A stretch of DNA of 64,000 bases from JAJRQY01 sp965224435 (lineage in GTDB: Bacteria; Actinomycetota; Acidimicrobiia; Acidimicrobiales; SZUA-35), in NCBI GenBank assembly GCA_965224435.1, contig OZ245048.1, forward strand, positions 2,604,001 through 2,668,000, given 5' to 3'. How positions within the stretch are numbered: the first letter of the stretch is position 1; each line of letters begins with the position of its first letter. The translations under genes and the position numbers were made by a program. This document shows, one piece after another, positions 49,440-58,593 of the stretch. The notes under the pieces are model-generated. The model ran no database searches. It saw nothing but the letters and a program-made list of their open reading frames with translations, and was not told where the DNA came from.

Positions 49440-49808
49440 CTAATCAGCATCCACACCCAGATACTCGGTGATCCGAAGAAGCGGCGGTGGACGCTTCGTA
49501 TCTGCTGGCAGCAACGACCACGCTTCTGCTTCATCAATCAATTTCGGATTGCTCACGGCAACATCACTCCCCTCAAACCTCAGAACACCAGATTCGGAAG
49601 CCAAGATGTTCTTCACCCAGTCCGACTGCGAGCCGTACATGAGCACGAAGACAAATCCGCCGTCGACCGCGTATGCCTCCAGTGGCGTCTGGTATTGACG
49701 ACCCGACACCCGACCAACATGGGTCAGCACCGGGCGAATACCTTGCCGGATCTCGCGGGGATTGAATACTCGCTTGTTCAACTTGCCAAACCACAATGGC
49801 ATAGGCAT
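49440..49808 (-). CDS. F420H2-dependent Ddn-like reductase
   Basis: A 122-residue split-barrel protein of the Ddn/deazaflavin-dependent nitroreductase family. Core elements: LTHVGRVSGRQYQTPLEAYAVDGGFVFVLMYGSQSDWVKNILASESGVLRFEG, with the GR.SG..Y.TPL and SDW.KN motifs that bind F420. Its ATG overlaps the stop of the MMPL gene by one base (TGATG), so translation is coupled. Members reduce nitroaromatics or quinones; the physiological substrate here is unknown. Confidence 0.85.
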   Translation of the reverse strand: MPMPLWFGKLNKRVFNPREIRQGIRPVLTHVGRVSGRQYQTPLEAYAVDGGFVFVLMYGSQSDWVKNILASESGVLRFEGSDVAVSNPKLIDEAEAWSLLPADTKRPPPLLRITEYLGVDAD

Positions 49809-52072
49809 CAGACATAGACCTCCGTGTCAGCACGAGCAACAATCTCGGCCAAGGGCCCGACGTCAACCATCATCTCGGGTGCAGGCAAGCCGGACTCCCC
49901 TTCGATATCGATGGTCGGCATGATCCGGTCAAGCCAGCCGGGCAGCCACCAGTTGGCGTCACCCATCAGCTTCATGGTTGCCGGTACAAGCACCATGCGA
50001 ACAATGGTGGCATCAACAAAGATGGCGGTGGCTAACCCAAGCCCCATCATCTTGATGACCGGGTCCTCTCCCAGCACAAACCCCAGGAATACCGAGATCA
50101 TGATCATCGCCGCCGAGGTGATCACTCGAGCCGTGCTGGCAATGCCTTTGATGACCGATGAATCATTGTCGCCACTGATCAGATACTCCTCCCGAACCCG
50201 GGAGAGAAGGAAGACTTCATAGTCCATCGACAGACCAAACAGGATGGCGAACATGAACATGGGGATGAACGCAACAATCGGCACCGTCGATTCCAATCCG
50301 ATCAGGCTCTTGCCCCAACCCCATTGGAAGACCATGACCAGAACACCGTAGGCCGCTCCGATACTCAGCAAATTGAGCAGGGCTGCTTTTAGGGGGACAA
50401 GAACCGAGCGGAATACCAGCATCAACAGTAGGAACGATGCGCCAATCACCGCGGCCACAAACAGGGGCAGCCGATCGCTGACCCGATCGCCAACGTCGGC
50501 AAAGGTTGTTGTCACCCCGCCGATGTGAGCGCGAGCTGGACTGTCCTCCAACACGGATGGGAACACCTCATTTCGCAAGCGGTGAACTGTCTCCAGGGTC
50601 TCGCTGTCTTGGGGCGCTGTCAGGGGGAAGGCGATAACGGTTGCTACTCCGGCTTCTGAGTTGATTTCGGAAACGAACGCCTCGGCGATTCCGGAATCGG
50701 CGGAGATGGCGGAAAGCAATGGGTCTACGACGCCCTCATCCTCGGAGATGTCGACCGCAATCAGGAGCGGGCCGTTGAGCCCGGGCCCAAATCCTTCGGC
50801 CACCAGATCATAGGCTCGACGCTGGGTACGACTCTCAGGCAACGATCCATCGTCGGGGAAACCCAGTCTTAGCGACAGTACAGGCGCCGTTAGGGCCAAC
50901 AGGACGACCGTCACTCCAACGGCATAGGGCCAGGCGTGCCGCGAAACGTGGACTCCCCAGTTCTGCCAGCGTGTGCTGAGGTCACCAGTGGCCCGCTTGC
51001 CTTTCCCAGCCCGACTTCTCCGCGTAAGGCCATTGACTCGGTGTCCAGCCAGGCCAAGGAAGGCTGGCAATAGGGAGATGGATGCCAACACCATGATCAA
51101 GACAGTCACCGAGATCGCCACTCCGGCCGCCGTCATGAAAGGAACACCGGCGACGGCCAGACCAAGAATGGCGATCACCACAGTTCCACCGGCGAAGACG
51201 ACGGCTTGGCCAGCGGTAGCAGCCGCACGCCCGACCGATTCTTCCACCGTCATTCCTCTGGCCAAGAACTCGCGATGGCGGGTGACCAAGAACAGCGCGT
51301 AGTCAATGCCAACCCCGAGTCCAACCATGCTGGCCATCTGCGGCGCCCAACTGGGAATCTCAATCAGGTATGTGACGAGGGACATCGAGGTCACGCCAAG
51401 CGCGAGACCAAACAGACTCATCCCGATAGGTAGACCCATGGCGATCACTGAGCCAAAAGCCAGAAGCAGGATTACGACAGCTGCCGCTAGCCCGATCATC
51501 TCGCCGGTCCCGGTCTCGGGTTCCTCAAAACTGAAGAAGAGATCGCCACTCAATTCGATCTGGAGCGAAGAAGCCAGCCTGGCCTCCGTCGCCATCTCCT
51601 TGAGATTGCTTAGATCGCCAGCATCGAGTCCTTCAACAATCGGGTACTGGATACGAATGAGTGCGACCCTCCCGTCGGCGGAAACCAGTCCACTAGCCAC
51701 TGCTAGCTCGGGATCTTCTGCCAAGAGCCCTGCGGAGTCGCTGGTGCCGAGAACGTTTGGCAGACCAGCGGCTCTGGCTTGGGTGGCAGCTAGTTCGGTT
51801 TGAGCTTGCGGCGAGTCGAAGAACGTTTCGTTTGGATCCAGGGGTGTGAGCACAACCAGCGAGCTCAGGCCCGCTGATTCTGATTGGGCGGCCGTCAACA
51901 AGGCTAGGGCCTCGGAGGAGTCAAGGCCCGGGGCGTCAAATGAGTCTTCGAGTTCACGCCCAAAGGCCATGGACGAACCAACAACAAGAACCGAGACTGC
52001 CAGCCACGTTCCGATGACAACCCACGGTCGGCGGGCGGCGAACTTTCCCAATCGGTACAACAAAAGAGACAT
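49808..52072 (-). CDS. MMPL-family RND exporter
   Basis: A 754-residue polytopic exporter with two MMPL repeats, each TM helix plus extracytoplasmic loop plus five-helix bundle. It starts LLLYRLGKFAARRPWVVIGTWLAVSVLVVGSSMAFGRELEDSFDAPGLDS and includes GVGIDYALFLVTRHREFLARGMTVEESVGRAAATAGQAVVFAGGTVVIAI and GLSMDYEVFLLSRVREEYL, the charged GxxxDY motifs of MmpL proton-relay helices. The frame opens at 52120 but ATG 52072 has AAAGGAA upstream. Divergent from a histidine kinase gene, a common arrangement for regulated drug or lipid exporters. Coupled to the Ddn-like gene. Confidence 0.9.
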   Translation of the reverse strand: MSLLLYRLGKFAARRPWVVIGTWLAVSVLVVGSSMAFGRELEDSFDAPGLDSSEALALLTAAQSESAGLSSLVVLTPLDPNETFFDSPQAQTELAATQARAAGLPNVLGTSDSAGLLAEDPELAVASGLVSADGRVALIRIQYPIVEGLDAGDLSNLKEMATEARLASSLQIELSGDLFFSFEEPETGTGEMIGLAAAVVILLLAFGSVIAMGLPIGMSLFGLALGVTSMSLVTYLIEIPSWAPQMASMVGLGVGIDYALFLVTRHREFLARGMTVEESVGRAAATAGQAVVFAGGTVVIAILGLAVAGVPFMTAAGVAISVTVLIMVLASISLLPAFLGLAGHRVNGLTRRSRAGKGKRATGDLSTRWQNWGVHVSRHAWPYAVGVTVVLLALTAPVLSLRLGFPDDGSLPESRTQRRAYDLVAEGFGPGLNGPLLIAVDISEDEGVVDPLLSAISADSGIAEAFVSEINSEAGVATVIAFPLTAPQDSETLETVHRLRNEVFPSVLEDSPARAHIGGVTTTFADVGDRVSDRLPLFVAAVIGASFLLLMLVFRSVLVPLKAALLNLLSIGAAYGVLVMVFQWGWGKSLIGLESTVPIVAFIPMFMFAILFGLSMDYEVFLLSRVREEYLISGDNDSSVIKGIASTARVITSAAMIMISVFLGFVLGEDPVIKMMGLGLATAIFVDATIVRMVLVPATMKLMGDANWWLPGWLDRIMPTIDIEGESGLPAPEMMVDVGPLAEIVARADTEVYV

Positions 52073-52264
52073 AGCGTGTTCCTTTTCAGACTTCCTTGTC
52101 CACCGCTGCCTTGTTGCCACGCTGAACGATCAGATGTCAGTCTGAACGAGATTGCTGTTTGCAGAATCAACGATTTGGCCAGTTCTGCATCGTCCATTGT
52201 CACGACGCAGGATTCCTACTTTTGGTTGATGAAATTGGTGCAGGCGATTTCCTACAATGGTCCC

Positions 52265-53467
52265 GTGAACCGAGCCCTCCTCCATTCCCTACTGCAGGAA
52301 CCTGCCGTCCCTGACCCGCCCACACGAGTGTGGCGAGACTGGGCATTGCTGGCAGTCCTCTTGGCTAGCGCCCTTCTTGAGGGCATCCTCCGAACCGATT
52401 TGGTATGGCGACCATTTTCATTGTTCTTCGGAGTCGCACTGTTCTTCTTGCTGCTTTGGCGTCGGACCCATCCACTCCTGATGACAGCGATCACCTTTGG
52501 CGCCATCACGCTGATCGAGATTGTCGCCTTGGTGAAGGTCGACGAACCTGTCGGGCTCTACACCACCATCTCAATCCTGCTCTTGCCCTACGCCCTTTTC
52601 CGCTGGGCATCCGGTCGCCACGCAGCAATTGGGCTGGGGTTCATGTTCGTCACATTTGGCGTTGGATCCATCGGCGACTACACCGGTGTGGGAGAGACCA
52701 TTGCTTCGATGGTCTTCTTCTTGTTCCCGGCCGTGTTGGGCGCCATGGTTCGATATGCAACCACATCTCGGCTCCGCCAGACCGACCAGATCAAGGCATT
52801 GGAGCGCGAGCGATTGGCTCGGGAGTTGCACGACACTGTTGCCCATCATGTCTCGGCCATCGTCATCCGAGCCCAGGCAGGCCGAGTGGTCGGCCAGACC
52901 GATTCAGCTGCCGCTCTAGACGCCCTGGAAATCATTGAAGAGGAAGCAGCGCGTACCCTGAGCGAGATGCGCCTCATGGTTGGAACACTCCGCGGCGATG
53001 AAGAAGCAGCCTTCCGTCCCCAACCGATGCTGGCAGATATTCAACCGCTGGCAGACACAATCAGTGGGCCAGGTCGGGTTCAGGTGGAGCTATCGGGGGA
53101 TCTTCGGGACCTTCCGCCGGTGATTGAGACCACCACCTACCGACTTGTCCAAGAGTCGGTCACCAATGCGGTGCGCCACGCCAAGAATTGGACCTGTATC
53201 ACGATCCGAGTCACTGGTGATTCCGACGGCGTCACAATGTTGGTTGAAGACGATGGCGAGCCCAGCTCCATCAGCCGTGGAGCGAACGGCTACGGACTTG
53301 TCGGCATGATGGAGCGGGCGGCCATAGTTGGCGGAACCCTCACCTATGGCGTGAGTGACGACTCGGGCTGGTTCGTCCGAGCTGAACTCCCCCGGGAGCC
53401 ACAAACCGTTGCAACCGTTCGTGCCGGCCTAGCGACACCAGAGATGGCTAAGCAGGTGGCACCGTGA
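52265..53467 (+). CDS. NarL-type sensor histidine kinase
   Basis: A 400-residue membrane sensor kinase with four or more N-terminal TM helices (LLAVLLASALLEGIL to VLGAMV) and a HisKA_3 dimerisation helix ERERLARELHDTVAHHVSAIVIRAQAG with His189. The HATPase domain has VQESVTNAVRHAKNW, EDDG and GYGLVGMMERAAIVGGTL. Start is uncertain: an in-frame ATG at 52229 exists, but the GTG at 52265 lies 6 nt after a TACAAT -10 box (52253-52258), so I choose it. Stop overlaps the response regulator start (TGATG). Divergent MMPL gene is a likely target. Confidence 0.88.
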   Translation: MNRALLHSLLQEPAVPDPPTRVWRDWALLAVLLASALLEGILRTDLVWRPFSLFFGVALFFLLLWRRTHPLLMTAITFGAITLIEIVALVKVDEPVGLYTTISILLLPYALFRWASGRHAAIGLGFMFVTFGVGSIGDYTGVGETIASMVFFLFPAVLGAMVRYATTSRLRQTDQIKALERERLARELHDTVAHHVSAIVIRAQAGRVVGQTDSAAALDALEIIEEEAARTLSEMRLMVGTLRGDEEAAFRPQPMLADIQPLADTISGPGRVQVELSGDLRDLPPVIETTTYRLVQESVTNAVRHAKNWTCITIRVTGDSDGVTMLVEDDGEPSSISRGANGYGLVGMMERAAIVGGTLTYGVSDDSGWFVRAELPREPQTVATVRAGLATPEMAKQVAP

Positions 53468-54123
53468 TGAGCGTTCGTGTCCTCATCGCCGATGACCAGG
53501 AACTGATCCGCACAGGGCTGCGAATGATCCTTGACGCCCAACCCGGGATCGACGTGGTTGGTGAGGCCTCGGACGGTCGAGAGGCCGTGCGACTGGCCCG
53601 AAGCCTCCGGCCTGATGTTTGCCTGTTCGACATCCGCATGCCCGATATGGACGGCATCGAAGCCACCGAACAGCTGGCCGGGCCAATGGTTGATGATCCA
53701 ATGGCGGTGGTTGTCATCACCACCTTCGATCTGGATGAGTACGTTCACGGCGCTCTCAAGGCTGGGGCGCGCGGTTTCCTACTCAAGGATGCTGGCCCCG
53801 AGCTCTTGGTCCAGGCCATCGAAGCCGCCGCTAACGGCGACGCGCTCATTGCCCCGAGCATCACGGTTCGCCTGTTGTCTGAGTTCAGCAATCTGGGTGA
53901 CTCGCGCAAACCGGTTCAACCGATCGAAGCGCTGACCGAACGAGAAGAAGAGGTCCTGCTCACGGTGGCTAAAGGTCTCACCAATACGGAGATTGCCGCC
54001 CAGCTACACATCAGCCTCAGCACGGTCAAGACTCACCTCGCTCATCTCATGAGCAAGCTCGCCGCCCGCAACCGAGTCGAGATCGCCATGTGGGCATATG
54101 AAACCGGTCGAATCAGATCCTGA
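53467..54123 (+). CDS. NarL/LuxR-family response regulator
   Basis: A 218-residue regulator. The receiver domain has DD at 9-10, the phospho-acceptor Asp55 in CLFDIRMPDMDG, and Lys in FLLKDAG. The C-terminal LuxR HTH is LTEREEEVLLTVAKGLTNTEIAAQLHISLSTVKTHLAHLMSKLAARNRVEIAMWAYE. Coupled to the kinase gene through TGATG. An upstream in-frame GTG at 53464 is less favoured. It ends 55 bp before the ferritin-DUF362 gene, giving a possible but unproven link with that protein. Confidence 0.92.
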   Translation: MSVRVLIADDQELIRTGLRMILDAQPGIDVVGEASDGREAVRLARSLRPDVCLFDIRMPDMDGIEATEQLAGPMVDDPMAVVVITTFDLDEYVHGALKAGARGFLLKDAGPELLVQAIEAAANGDALIAPSITVRLLSEFSNLGDSRKPVQPIEALTEREEEVLLTVAKGLTNTEIAAQLHISLSTVKTHLAHLMSKLAARNRVEIAMWAYETGRIRS

Positions 54124-54178
54124 GCCCAGCGCCCAGCGGTTCCCCTTCGGCAGCGACATCTGTCCTATTGTTTGTTCG

Positions 54179-56050
54179 GTGAGCACACTGGTCGAGACGC
54201 TACTGGCGGACACCGAACGCGAACTAGCGGAGATTTCCCGACTGCCTGAACCAAAGCGGTTCTCCAGACTGCTGTTGCTGTCTCTAGAACGTGAGCAAAT
54301 TGCTGCCGTCGCCTACTCAGAAGACCTGGTGACCGCTCGCATCACCGACCTACCTGTTGAGCCTGAGGTGCGCGAACTCATCAGTCGAGTTGTGAAGTGG
54401 ACCCAACGAGATGAAGCACTTCACGCTCAGTATCTTCGCGGCCTGCTCGTCCAAAAACGCCCCGCGGTCCCAGTTCCATTCATCATGGCTCATCAGCTGG
54501 TCGGCGGGGTATCGGGCTGGGTCAGTGCAGTTAGCCACCATCACGACGCCGAGAGCTGGGGGCTTCGTCGACTTGTATCCAGCAGTGCAATCAAGCTCGG
54601 CGAGATCGCTGGACGCATCCCCGATGGTCTCGCCGGTGAGCTGACCTATCAGGGGTTCCGGAGATTCTGCCTTCTCAGCGTCGCACTGGAGATGACGGCA
54701 ATTCTCTCCTATGAACACATACTCAACCTGCTCAGTGATCCCGACGAGATCGACGTCTTCAGTCGAATCCTCGCTGACGAACGACGACATGCCGCAGTCT
54801 TCGCGATCTTGGCCGAGTCCTTTGACGAGGAGGACCGCATACGCGAAGGGGTGACGCTTGAGAGCTTGGTCGATGACATCCGCGCCGTTAGTCCGTGGTT
54901 TCTTCCGGCCGGCCTTCGCTCACCGCAGGATGCCACTGACAGCGCAAGACGCCCTGTGAAATCAAGCTTCGGCAAGGGCTCATCTGTTCGCGTCGACCGA
55001 GGTCAGCCTGGTTCCTTGATACCGACGCTGATTCGGACAATTGAGGAGTCGGGGCTTGAAGACCTCGTTCGATCCAACCCCGGTCCGGTTGCGGTTCGAG
55101 CCCAATTCATGTTGGGTTACAGCCGTGAAGATATGTCAACCGTTGTGCACCCTGAGGTTGTCGAGGTCCTAGCTCAGAAGCTTCGAGAGTGGGGTGCCAC
55201 CGACGTCGCAGTGATCGAAACGCCAATGGTTTACGACCGGTTCTTCGCTAATCGCTCTGTGGCCGAAGTCGCCGAGTACTTCGGGTATACCTCACCCCTT
55301 TATCGCATCGTCGATGTGTCCGAGGACGAACGCCCCATCGACTTCGAGCGTGGCCTCGTTGCGTCCAATGTTTCCGCAACGTGGGCAGACGCGAAACTAC
55401 GGATCGTTGTGTCAAAACTCCGTGGGGACCCCGCTGAGTTGGCTCATCTTTCGTTGGCAAGCCTTTGCGGAATTGGCGGACGCACGGACAACCATCTTTA
55501 CACCGACAAGATGATCGATCACCGGACCGCCGCCTTGATGGCTCTTGATGTTGCTCCTCCCGACTTTGCCATCGTTGATGCATGGGCTCCGGTCGCCGAC
55601 GGCCCACTCGGTGTCATGGGATGTCACAAACCCAGCGATGTCCGACGCCTTTATGCAGGAACCGATGCCTTCAGTGTGGATGCTGCGGTATTCGCCGACA
55701 TGGGATTTCCTGATCCCTCAGCATCGGAATTTGTTCGGCAAGCTGATCAGTGGTTCGGGTCCACCTCACGACCGACTCGGGTCGAGGGTGAACCAGGCCC
55801 ATTCGACGGCTTCCGAACACCACAGGCAACCCTCTGGTTCCGATGCGTGTCCGCCACGGCCGCACCAATCTATTTCCACTTATCGGGTCGAGGACGACTC
55901 TTCGTGCCGGAGGTCGATACCCAGGCCTTCCCCCCGATTGATGATCCGACGGTCTTCGTCAAGACTGTCAGGCGGGCGGCTCAGAAGGTCTTCGGGCTCC
56001 ACCCGCCAAGATCGGGTTCGCCTTCAAATCCAGGTGCCAGACGAGGGTAG
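54179..56050 (+). CDS. fusion of ferritin-like diiron domain with DUF362 domain
   Basis: A 623-residue protein of unknown function. Residues about 1-230 are a four-helix ferritin-like module with a complete E/ExxH/E/ExxH set: E37 or E39, E79-x-x-H82 (RDEALHAQYL), E171 (ALEMTAIL) and E201-x-x-H204 (LADERRHAAVF). Residues about 275-520 resemble DUF362: LIPTLIRTIEESGLEDLVRSNPGPVAVRAQFML, VIETPMVYDRFFANRSVAEVAEYFGY, RIVVSKLRG, PPDFAIVDAWAPVADGPLGVMGCHKPSDVRRLYAGTDAFSVDAAVFADMG. The frame extends back to an ATG at 54098 inside the response regulator gene; I prefer the GTG at 54179, 7 nt after TATTGT. It overlaps the convergent acyltransferase by 83 bp. See finding. Confidence 0.75.
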   Translation: MSTLVETLLADTERELAEISRLPEPKRFSRLLLLSLEREQIAAVAYSEDLVTARITDLPVEPEVRELISRVVKWTQRDEALHAQYLRGLLVQKRPAVPVPFIMAHQLVGGVSGWVSAVSHHHDAESWGLRRLVSSSAIKLGEIAGRIPDGLAGELTYQGFRRFCLLSVALEMTAILSYEHILNLLSDPDEIDVFSRILADERRHAAVFAILAESFDEEDRIREGVTLESLVDDIRAVSPWFLPAGLRSPQDATDSARRPVKSSFGKGSSVRVDRGQPGSLIPTLIRTIEESGLEDLVRSNPGPVAVRAQFMLGYSREDMSTVVHPEVVEVLAQKLREWGATDVAVIETPMVYDRFFANRSVAEVAEYFGYTSPLYRIVDVSEDERPIDFERGLVASNVSATWADAKLRIVVSKLRGDPAELAHLSLASLCGIGGRTDNHLYTDKMIDHRTAALMALDVAPPDFAIVDAWAPVADGPLGVMGCHKPSDVRRLYAGTDAFSVDAAVFADMGFPDPSASEFVRQADQWFGSTSRPTRVEGEPGPFDGFRTPQATLWFRCVSATAAPIYFHLSGRGRLFVPEVDTQAFPPIDDPTVFVKTVRRAAQKVFGLHPPRSGSPSNPGARRG

Positions 56051-57296
56051 TGAGGGTGAGGCCGATCACGATCTTGGTTGGTGAGCCACCGGTCCACAAC
56101 TTCACGCCAGCAGACAGCAAGGCGGCCGAAATCAGGACCTGGATCATCGAACCCTGGTAGGGAGCTTTGGCGGCAAAGAGGCCTTGCACCTCGAAACGCT
56201 TCACCAAGCTGAGGGTCGCCATCAAGATGACGAAGCTCAATCCGATCAGGGGCATTTTCTGAATCCACCAAGCGGCGGTTCCAACATCTGCGGTCGGCAA
56301 GCCACCGGTGTACAACAAGATCACACCAGCGACGACGGCAGCGGAGAAGTGCCACAAGTAGACGCTCATGCCAACCCCGCCGAGCATGGCCACCGTCTTG
56401 AACGAAGCGACTGACTTCTCCAGCCAGGTATTGATGTAGGGAGCCAAGACCAGAGCGGTGGCGCAGTAAGCAAGGCCGAACAGCATGAGGGCGATGGATG
56501 GAGGGTGGGTTGGGTTGAAGGTCTCCTCGCCGTCATTGACCATTGATGCTCGCCAGGGGCCAAGCTTGACAACGATGTAGGTCACAGCCCACAGAATCGG
56601 GGCAATCAGAACCATCAGCCTGCTGTTGGGCAGCAGCCCGTCCTTCCAAGCAAAGCCCAAGATCTGGAAGATCAGCCAGCCGATGACCCAGTTGACGCCA
56701 TGGATGTAGGGAACACCAACCATGCCCAGAATCTCAAAGAAGGAGAAGGCCGAACCAATGCCGACAAAGAACATCAACGGGTTCTTGCGGAACAAGGGAA
56801 GGGTCAGTGGGGCGATCGCGGTGTCAATGGTGTAGTTGGCCAAGAACCAGAGCGGGATGGCGGCTGCGGCTGCACCCAAGAAGGCCATGTCGCCAATGCC
56901 AACGACGGAAGCGACGGCCAGTACCACGATCCACAAGTAGGCCAGGATCATGGTTGGCAACATCATGCGTCGTAGTCGATTCGCCACCCAGTCTTGGGGC
57001 CGTCCACCCTTGCGATTGTGTGAATCAAGCGAGACAGCTGACGAGAAACCACCGGCAAGAAAGAACAGTGGCATGACCTGCAGGGCCCAGGTCACCCAAG
57101 CCAGGGAGTAGTCAAACTCCAGAGCGTTCTTGGCTACCAGGGCGCCGTCACTGTCCTTGAAGACAGCGATCGCCATCCAGTGCCCGAAGGCCACTGCAAC
57201 CATGGCTGTCGCCTTGTAGAAGTCGACGGCGCGATTGCGGTCGGCTTTGACTTCGGAGATCAGATCACCAATTTCTAGGGTTTCGTTTGCACTCAT
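55968..57296 (-). CDS. acyltransferase-3-family membrane protein
   Basis: A 442-residue polytopic protein with about ten TM helices. The acyltransferase-3 features are NRAVDFYKATAMVAVAFGHWMAI (conserved His), LQVMPLFFLAGGFSSAVSL and WVANRLRRMMLPTMILAYLWIVV, and a late MSVYLWHFSAAVVAGVILL. These enzymes O-acylate exported glycans or lipids. The start ATG has GAGGGCGG upstream. Its 3' end overlaps by 83 bp the convergent ferritin-DUF362 gene, so the C-terminal 27 codons share DNA; substrate unknown. Confidence 0.85.
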   Translation of the reverse strand: MSANETLEIGDLISEVKADRNRAVDFYKATAMVAVAFGHWMAIAVFKDSDGALVAKNALEFDYSLAWVTWALQVMPLFFLAGGFSSAVSLDSHNRKGGRPQDWVANRLRRMMLPTMILAYLWIVVLAVASVVGIGDMAFLGAAAAAIPLWFLANYTIDTAIAPLTLPLFRKNPLMFFVGIGSAFSFFEILGMVGVPYIHGVNWVIGWLIFQILGFAWKDGLLPNSRLMVLIAPILWAVTYIVVKLGPWRASMVNDGEETFNPTHPPSIALMLFGLAYCATALVLAPYINTWLEKSVASFKTVAMLGGVGMSVYLWHFSAAVVAGVILLYTGGLPTADVGTAAWWIQKMPLIGLSFVILMATLSLVKRFEVQGLFAAKAPYQGSMIQVLISAALLSAGVKLWTGGSPTKIVIGLTLTTLVWHLDLKANPILAGGARRPSEPPA

Positions 57297-57400
57297 GGGG
57301 CCGCCCTCGTTCGATCGGTTCTGCTACATATCGGCAGAAGCCGGTCGAAAAGTGAGAAACCCGGGCTGGCTAGCCTGAGCAGCGACCCAGCCGCGGGCTC

Positions 57401-58153
57401 TCAGACAGCAATCGGCCTTGGTCGTGCCGGCGGCCGTGAAACCTCAGCGCCTCCGTCCACTGCATTGAACCCCTTCGCAATCAACCAGATGGCGAAGACC
57501 ATTTCTTGCAAGGCGAGCGGTGCATAGAAGGCGGTGGAAAGCGGCGAGCTTGGGTCACCATCGATCAGAACCAGAAGGCCAGCGGCCAACATCAAGGGGG
57601 CACCGATCAATCCCCAGACGGACAACCACCTAGGTACCCGCTTCGATTGATACAGCAGGTAGTACAGCATCATGGCACCGATGCAGAACACCGATTGCCC
57701 CAGCATGTAGGCATGGTTGGAGGCCGCGACCAATACCTCGCCACCGGTTTGGAAATAAGAATCATCCGGGGAGCCCGCCTTTACGTACTCTTGACTCAGT
57801 GTGAATAGTGACAGTCTGGCCAGGATGGCGACCAGGAAGAGTGCCCCTTCAGTGATCCTGCTTCCGAGATACCAGACGGCCATGCCCTGCTTGATTTCGG
57901 TGTCCGCGTCCTTTTTCAAGATCGGGTAGATCATGAAGGCCACAGCCGCTACCGAAGTGGCCATCATGAATTCGAGGGAGACAGCCAGTATCAGCTGACC
58001 CTTGCTGGCGGCGAACTTGGAAAGCCTGTCGTCTGCGTCGATCAGTGACAGGATCGGGCCGATGGAGGCCACGCCCGCCGCCGTTGCCGCGATATAGAGC
58101 GCCCCCACTGCTCGGGCTGTTCTTCTACTTGGCATGGTTTGTTCGTTTCTCAT
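57401..58153 (-). CDS. DUF4386 six-helix membrane protein
   Basis: A 250-residue membrane protein with six hydrophobic helices: GALYIAATAAGVASIGPIL, ILAVSLEFMMATSVAAVAFMIYPIL, the IVAILARLSLF region, HAYMLGQSVFCIGAMMLYYLLYQS, VWGLIGAPLMLAAGLLVLI and the C-terminal FAIWLIAKGF. The overall pattern (RTARAVGALYIAATAAG ... RVPRWLSVWGLIGAPL) is DUF4386. The ATG at 58153 is preceded by GAGGAG, making it better than the upstream in-frame ATG at 58207. Function unknown; no operon partner is adjacent. Confidence 0.85.
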   Translation of the reverse strand: MRNEQTMPSRRTARAVGALYIAATAAGVASIGPILSLIDADDRLSKFAASKGQLILAVSLEFMMATSVAAVAFMIYPILKKDADTEIKQGMAVWYLGSRITEGALFLVAILARLSLFTLSQEYVKAGSPDDSYFQTGGEVLVAASNHAYMLGQSVFCIGAMMLYYLLYQSKRVPRWLSVWGLIGAPLMLAAGLLVLIDGDPSSPLSTAFYAPLALQEMVFAIWLIAKGFNAVDGGAEVSRPPARPRPIAV

Positions 58154-58270
58154 CGTCAGGTGCTCCTCGATCCTCATCTTGACGAACTGTCCCCATTGAC
58201 GCATCACCGATTTGGCCTGTCTTCACTCGGCCATTCGTCCGAGACGCACGTCCTCCTTCTGGCCGACCGG

Positions 58271-58486
58271 GTGGCCCGTAGTGCGGCATTGCGGGAATCC
58301 ATCGGCCATACTGCAGACGTGCACAATGAGCATTCCACGCAGCAGGAAATCGATCGAAGGCGTATGCAGCATCTCCTTGACGAATTGGCCGACGAAGCAG
58401 GCCCCATCGGCGAAGAGGCTCAGACCTGGGCCAAGAACAAGATGAACCAGGCGGCACGGAACCGCACGATTGCTCGCTGCAAGTGA
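58271..58486 (+). CDS. possible small helical protein
   Basis: A doubtful 71-residue frame from a GTG, with a mostly helical, charged sequence (QQEIDRRRMQHLLDELADEAGPIGEEAQTWAKNKMNQAARNR). The frame extends further upstream to 58139 across the start of the DUF4386 gene. No ribosome site or -10 box is evident, and no family is recognised. It lies in the 440-bp stretch between the DUF4386 and the first small paralogue, the rest of which (58154-58270 and 58487-58593) shows nothing else I can name. Confidence 0.25.
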   Translation: MARSAALRESIGHTADVHNEHSTQQEIDRRRMQHLLDELADEAGPIGEEAQTWAKNKMNQAARNRTIARCK

Positions 58487-58593
58487 AACCTTGCTCTCAT
58501 GGCAAGGCAGTTTCGCTACTGCCAATCATGAATCAGACGTGATCTCGCCGTAGTCGGAAGAATGGCCACCACAACTCCGACTAAGCTGGTTCG

